DNA from: Dyella_A sp051962475
GTDB lineage: Bacteria > Pseudomonadota > Gammaproteobacteria > Xanthomonadales > Rhodanobacteraceae
Assembly: GCF_051962475.1 (NCBI RefSeq)
Contig: NZ_JBQCCF010000020.1
Span: 95,622 to 159,621 of the forward strand
Length of the DNA stretch: 64,000 nt
Reading direction: 5' to 3'
Made by a program: the position numbers and the translations under genes. Below are positions 60,124 to 64,000 of this stretch, in pieces. Every line of letters starts with the position of its first letter. Positions within the stretch are counted from its first letter, which is position 1. Under the pieces are notes generated by a model that saw nothing but the letters and a program-made list of their open reading frames with translations, was not told where the DNA came from and ran no database searches.

Positions 60124-61218
60124 TCAGTGACCCTTGGTCGGCGTGGTTTCGAGAGCGAGCACGTAGTCGCGCTGCTTGGCGAGGTCGGCGGGAACCTCGG
60201 CGAAGGTGTAGTCGAACATCGCCGACACCGGCTGCGTCTTGGTCTCGAGGTAGGCGTTCACCTCGTTGTCCATCCACTCGTCGCACTCGGCCTTCCAGGC
60301 TTCTTCCTTGGCGTCGTCCCACACGCCCTTGGCCACCAGCCAGTTCTTCAGGCGCTTCATCGGCTCCTTCGCCCAGCCGTCCTTCACTTCCTGCTCGCCG
60401 CGGTAGCGGCGCGCGTCGTCGGCGGTGGTGTGGTCGCCAAGGCGGTAGGTGACGGCCTCGATCACGCTGCCACCCTCGCCGTTGCGGGCGCGCTCCAGCG
60501 CGTCTTCCATCGCCTTGCGCACGGCAATGATGTCGTTGCCGTCCACCTGGATCGAATACAGGCCCGCAGCGATGCCCTTCTGCGCCAGTGTTGGCGCGCC
60601 CGACTGGATCTTGCGCGGCACCGAGATGGCCCACTGGTTGTTGACGATCACCGCCACCATCGGCAGGTTCTGCGCGCCGGTGATGTTGATGGCGCCGTAG
60701 AAGTCGCCCTTGGACGAGCCGCCGTCGCCGATGGTGCACACCGCCACCCGCTTCTCGCCGCGAATCTTGAACGCCAACGCGCTGCCTGCCGCGTGCAGGC
60801 ACTGCGTGGCGATCGGCACGCTCCACGCGAAATCGTGGCGCGCCGGCTCGTTCTGGTAGTCGTTGCCGCGCTCGTCGCCGCCCCAGTACATGTAGACCTC
60901 GCGCGGGCGCACGCCGCGGTACAACTGGGCGCCGTACTCGCGGTAGCTGGGCGCCAGCACGTCCTCGGGCTTCATCGCCGAGCCGATGCCGACGTGGGCG
61001 GCCTCGTGCCCCAGGCAGCTGGCGTAGGTGCCGAGCTTGCCGGTGCGCTGCAGCGCGATCGACTTGGCGTCGAACACGCGGGTGGACATCATCAGCTTGT
61101 ACAGCTCGACCATGTGGTCGAGGTCCTGCGCGAACGCGGGCAGGTCGTCACGGACCTGCTTGCCCTCGGCATCGAGGTACTGCAGGTATTCGATCTCAAA
61201 CTTGGCGGCAATCGACAC
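60124..61218 (-). CDS. 2-oxoacid dehydrogenase E1 alpha subunit
   Basis: A 364-residue subunit carrying the thiamine-diphosphate motif GDGGSSKGDFYGAIN ... VNNQWAISVP. Start is GTG 61218 with GGAG eight bases upstream; the frame upstream is not protein-like. TYRLGDHTTADDARRYR is the usual phosphorylation-loop-like block near the C-terminal half. First gene of the E1alpha-E1beta-E2 operon. The BCKDH-type/pyruvate-type choice is open. Confidence 0.93.
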   Translation of the reverse strand: MSIAAKFEIEYLQYLDAEGKQVRDDLPAFAQDLDHMVELYKLMMSTRVFDAKSIALQRTGKLGTYASCLGHEAAHVGIGSAMKPEDVLAPSYREYGAQLYRGVRPREVYMYWGGDERGNDYQNEPARHDFAWSVPIATQCLHAAGSALAFKIRGEKRVAVCTIGDGGSSKGDFYGAINITGAQNLPMVAVIVNNQWAISVPRKIQSGAPTLAQKGIAAGLYSIQVDGNDIIAVRKAMEDALERARNGEGGSVIEAVTYRLGDHTTADDARRYRGEQEVKDGWAKEPMKRLKNWLVAKGVWDDAKEEAWKAECDEWMDNEVNAYLETKTQPVSAMFDYTFAEVPADLAKQRDYVLALETTPTKGH

Positions 61219-61428
61219 GAGTCGCTCCGAAAGTGGGCAAAAGGGGCTCGGGAGGCGGCAGGGCGCGGGTCGGGGAAACACCCGCAGGCACGCAAATGTC
61301 CCAAAAAATCCTGCAATTGATAGCAGGCGGGGATGTTGCGTCGCAAGGTACAGCGCAGCATGCGCGCCGGTACGGATGCGCCCGGGTGAGCCGCTACCAT
61401 GCGGGTTTTGACGGGGAATGACGCGGTC

Positions 61429-62283
61429 ATGACGGACAACCGGCGCGATCTGGAAGCAGGCATCGAAACCGACCTGGAGGGGCGCCTGACCTACGGCGGC
61501 TACCTGCGGCTGGACGTGCTGCTGTCGGCGCAGCAGCCGCGCAGCGTGCCACCGCACCACGACGAGATGCTGTTCATCGTGCAGCACCAGGTAAGCGAGC
61601 TGTGGATGAAGCTGATGATCCACGAGCTGCGCGCGGCGATCGATTTCCTGCAGCGCGACCAGGTGTGGCAGGTGCGCAAGGTGCTGGCGCGCTGCAAGTC
61701 GGTACTGCGTCAGCTGATCGAGCAGTGGGCGGTGCTGGAGACGATGACGCCGTCGGAATACCTGGAGTTCCGCGAGACGCTCGGGCCGTCGTCCGGCTTC
61801 CAGTCGCTGCAGTACCGCGTGATGGAGTTCGTGCTGGGCAACAAGAACGCGGCCATGCTCAAGGTGTTCGACCATGATCCTGCAGGGCAGGCGCAGCTGC
61901 GCGCGGTGCTGGAGGCGCCGAGCCTGTACGACGAGTTCCTGCGCTATCTTGCCCGCTTCGATCACGCCGTGCCGGTCAAGCACCTGGAGCGCGACTGGAG
62001 CGAGCCGCACGTAGCCGACGCGGCGCTGCTGCCGGTGTTCGAACGAATTTACGGCGACACCGACCGCTACTGGCGCGAATACGCGCTGTGCGAGGACTTC
62101 GTCGACCTGGAGACCCAGTTCCAGCTGTGGCGCTTCCGCCACATGCGCACGGTGCAGCGGATCATCGGCTTCCGTCGCGGCACCGGCGGCTCGTCCGGCG
62201 TGGCGTTTCTGAAGAAGGCGCTGGAGCTGGAATTCTTTCCCGAGCTGTTCGAGGTGCGCACGACCTTGCGTCCCCATGGCTAG
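61429..62283 (+). CDS. kynA: tryptophan 2,3-dioxygenase
   Basis: A 284-residue haem enzyme that opens tryptophan to N-formylkynurenine, the first step of the kynurenine pathway. DLEGRLTYGGYLRLDVLLSA, HHDEMLFIVQHQVSELWMK, SSGFQSLQYRVMEFVLG, and RFRHMRTVQRIIGFRRGTGG (proximal haem region) are family blocks. ATG 61429 is used rather than 61399 because family members start near TDNRRDLEAG. GGGGAA at 61412-61417 serves as ribosome site. Confidence 0.95.
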   Translation: MTDNRRDLEAGIETDLEGRLTYGGYLRLDVLLSAQQPRSVPPHHDEMLFIVQHQVSELWMKLMIHELRAAIDFLQRDQVWQVRKVLARCKSVLRQLIEQWAVLETMTPSEYLEFRETLGPSSGFQSLQYRVMEFVLGNKNAAMLKVFDHDPAGQAQLRAVLEAPSLYDEFLRYLARFDHAVPVKHLERDWSEPHVADAALLPVFERIYGDTDRYWREYALCEDFVDLETQFQLWRFRHMRTVQRIIGFRRGTGGSSGVAFLKKALELEFFPELFEVRTTLRPHG

Positions 62284-62359
62284 TCAAAGCATCCCTCACG
62301 GCTGACGCGGCGGCCCGCGTCTGGCACGATCGGTCGACTTTCCCGGGGTGACATCACTT

Positions 62360-63865
62360 ATGACCGATCGCCAAGACGCCGCCACCGCGGCGCCCGACTT
62401 CCCGCAGTTGTTCGGCCATCCGCGTCCGCTGTGGATGCTGTTCATGACCGAGTTCTGGGAGCGCTTCGCGTTCTACAGCGTGAGCTGGGCGCTGACGCTG
62501 TACATCGTGGCGCAGTTCTTCCACGGCGACGCGTCCGGCCAGGCCTGGGCCAGCGGCATCTTCGGCGCGTACACCGCGCTGATCTACGCCACCGGCATCT
62601 TCGGCGGCTACGTGGCGGACAAGCTGATCGGTTACCAGCGCTCGATCCTGATCGGCGCGGCGGTGATGGCGGCGGGCCTGTTCGCGCTGGCGGTGCCGAC
62701 CAAGCCGGTGTTCCTGCTGGGGCTGGCGCTGGTGATCGTGGGCGACGGCCTGTTCAAGCCGAACATCTCCTCGATGGTCGGCCAGCTCTACGGCAAGGAT
62801 GATCCGCGCCGCGACCGCGGCTTCACGCTGTTCTATATGGGCATCAACGCCGGCGCCTTCATCGCGCCGCTGCTCACCGGCTGGATGGCGGCGTACTTCA
62901 CCGACACCGCGCTGGAGCAGAACTACAAGCTGGTGTTCCTGGCCGCCGGCGTGGGCATGGTGCTGAGCTTCTTCTGGTTCTGGTTTGGCCGGCGCAGCCT
63001 CGGTGGCGTGGGCCGCCCGGCGGCGGAAAAGACCGTGCCGGGGCGCACGGTGGGCGTGATCGCGGGCTCGTTGCTGGCGGTGCCGGTGATCTACGGGCTG
63101 CTCTCGCAGATCGGCCCGATCGGACTGCAGTGGATGCTTGGCCTGCTGTTCATCGGCATCTCCGTGCTGCTGCTGGCCGAGGCGGCGCGGCACGACAAGG
63201 TGCAGGTGCACCGGGTGATCGCCATGCTGATCATCTTCGCCTTCAACGTGCTGTTCTGGATGTTCTATTTCCAGCTCGGCACCTCGTTCAATTTCCTCGC
63301 CGAAAACTTGGTCGACCGCAAGATGTTCGGCGGCTGGACGTTCCCGGTGGGCTGGTTCCAATCGGTAAGCCCGCTGGCGATCCTCGCGCTGGCGCCGCCG
63401 CTCACGCTGGTGTGGGGTTGGCTGGCCAAGCGCAACAAGGAGCCGTCGATCCCGCGTAAGTTCGGCCTGGGGCTGATCTTCAACGGCCTCGGTTTCGCCG
63501 TGCTGATGTTCGCGCTGTCGAAGCTGCTCGGGCCGGCCGGGCTGATCCCGTTCTGGCCGCTGGCGGCCTGCTACGTGCTGCAGACCACCGGTGAGCTGTG
63601 CCTGTCGCCGATCGGCCTGTCGATGGTGACCAAGCTGGCGCCGCCGCGTCTGGTCGGCGCGGCGATGGGCGGCTGGTTCCTCTCGCTCGCCGTGGGCGGC
63701 AATCTATCGGGCCTGCTGGCCAGCTCGATCAGCGGCAGCACGGGCATGACCGCCGCCTCGGCGCTGGGCGGCTTCACCTTCGGCTTCTGGCTGCTCGCCG
63801 GTGCGGGCGCGTTCCTGCTGCTGGTGTCGCCGCTGATCAACCGGCTGATGCACGGGGTGAAGTGA
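62360..63865 (+). CDS. POT family oligopeptide:H+ symporter
   Basis: A 501-residue proton-coupled peptide transporter with about 12-14 membrane segments. MTEFWERFAFYSVSWALTLY is the helix-1 ExxERFxYY-type signature and FTLFYMGINAGAFIAPLLTG is the PTR2 signature. GDGLFKPNISSMVGQLY is also typical. It imports di- and tripeptides. ATG 62360 follows GGGGTGA; GTG 62348 is an alternative start. It is 76 bp downstream of kynA on the same strand. Confidence 0.93.
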   Translation: MTDRQDAATAAPDFPQLFGHPRPLWMLFMTEFWERFAFYSVSWALTLYIVAQFFHGDASGQAWASGIFGAYTALIYATGIFGGYVADKLIGYQRSILIGAAVMAAGLFALAVPTKPVFLLGLALVIVGDGLFKPNISSMVGQLYGKDDPRRDRGFTLFYMGINAGAFIAPLLTGWMAAYFTDTALEQNYKLVFLAAGVGMVLSFFWFWFGRRSLGGVGRPAAEKTVPGRTVGVIAGSLLAVPVIYGLLSQIGPIGLQWMLGLLFIGISVLLLAEAARHDKVQVHRVIAMLIIFAFNVLFWMFYFQLGTSFNFLAENLVDRKMFGGWTFPVGWFQSVSPLAILALAPPLTLVWGWLAKRNKEPSIPRKFGLGLIFNGLGFAVLMFALSKLLGPAGLIPFWPLAACYVLQTTGELCLSPIGLSMVTKLAPPRLVGAAMGGWFLSLAVGGNLSGLLASSISGSTGMTAASALGGFTFGFWLLAGAGAFLLLVSPLINRLMHGVK

Positions 63866-63879
63866 GCCTGGCGAAGAAC

Positions 63880-63903
63880 CTGTAGGAGCGGCCCCGGTGG
63901 GCG
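63880..63903 (+). repeat. single GTAG-type REP-like unit
   Basis: CTGTAGGAGCGGCCCC then GGTGGGCG matches the start of the common GTAGGAGCGGCC REP unit. It lies 14 bp after the transporter stop. The inverted partner is absent or beyond the window edge. The last 100 bases show no gene I can support. Confidence 0.6.
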
Positions 63904-64000
63904 TATTCTCTTGCTCCCGATAGACAAAGAAGCCAACATCACCTCGCCCCCAGGGTGCGCTCCGAAAATGGCCGCGAGGGGCGCCCGGGCGGGGCTGGGG

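Noticed and set aside
59227..61320. 697-codon plus-strand frame opposite the E1 genes
   Set aside because: Rich in His/Arg/Gly/Val repeats with no motif; the E1-alpha and E1-beta genes on the minus strand explain the region.

Overview
The window is about 68-70% GC by eye and densely coded on both strands, with no rRNA, prophage, integrase, transposase or CRISPR array. It looks like a core chromosomal segment of a gammaproteobacterium of the order Xanthomonadales (Lysobacterales), most likely family Rhodanobacteraceae (Rhodanobacter/Dyella/Luteibacter/Frateuria type). The reasons are the Xanthomonas-like PhoP and tryptophan 2,3-dioxygenase sequences, the birA-coaX-SPOR-tRNA-Thr order, the separate E1-alpha/E1-beta/E2 2-oxoacid dehydrogenase operon and the GTAG-type REP repeats. 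Genus and species cannot be fixed from reading alone.

Layout. 1-10.3 kb: end of a zinc-ribbon protein, an orphan hypothetical, a membrane-anchored GH30 glycosidase, an AraC/SDR divergent pair, a VOC protein, an HD-GYP phosphodiesterase, an ArsR/SRPBCC operon with two operator-like palindromes, and an exported phosphoesterase followed by a MauG-type dihaem peroxidase. 10.5-19.3 kb: OmpA-like lipoprotein, Skp/OmpH-like protein, CPBP protease, a DUF4405 membrane protein under a good Fur box, an M14 peptidase, a dihaem cytochrome c, two GNATs, a UBP zinc finger, a frameshifted HEAHE membrane-protein gene and a terminator-rich interval that may encode a small RNA. 19.3-33.7 kb: MFS transporter, aspartate/glutamate racemase-like protein, type B carboxylesterase, GAF-PAS-PAS-GGDEF cyclase, exported amidohydrolase, a haem-barrel fusion, an EAL phosphodiesterase, a secreted EEP nuclease-like protein, PncA, a HAD hydrolase and a PA2169-type four-helix protein. 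33.8-43.9 kb: PIN protein, a lower-GC sulfotransferase, a cardiolipin synthase coupled to a LysR gene, a divergent SnoaL/MFS pair, an NADPH oxidoreductase, TonB and haemolysin III. 44-57.5 kb: fpr, dusA, a PepSY-phoP-phoQ operon, birA-coaX-SPOR, tRNA-Thr(UGU), arginase, TrpS with a C-terminal extension, an MgtC/DUF4010 protein, a YgjP-like metallopeptidase and a hypothetical gene that runs into a REPIN. 57.5-64 kb: 2-oxoacid dehydrogenase E2, E1-beta and E1-alpha genes with a palindromic repeat inside the operon, tryptophan dioxygenase and a POT peptide transporter.

How genes work together. Three c-di-GMP proteins (HD-GYP, GGDEF, EAL) are scattered through the window. The PepSY-PhoP-PhoQ set is an envelope-stress/cation-sensing operon. 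E1/E2 form the decarboxylating and acyltransferase part of a 2-oxoacid dehydrogenase; the E3 gene is not here. Several genes are oxidative or electron-transfer exports (MauG, two other haem proteins, Fur-linked DUF4405).

No wholly new multi-gene system is evident. The best leads are the TrpS C-terminal fusion, the single-chain haem-plus-barrel protein, the twice-frameshifted HEAHE gene, the Fur box on DUF4405, the small-RNA/terminator cluster near 19 kb, the REPIN that supplies a protein C-terminus, and the repeat inside the pdh operon.
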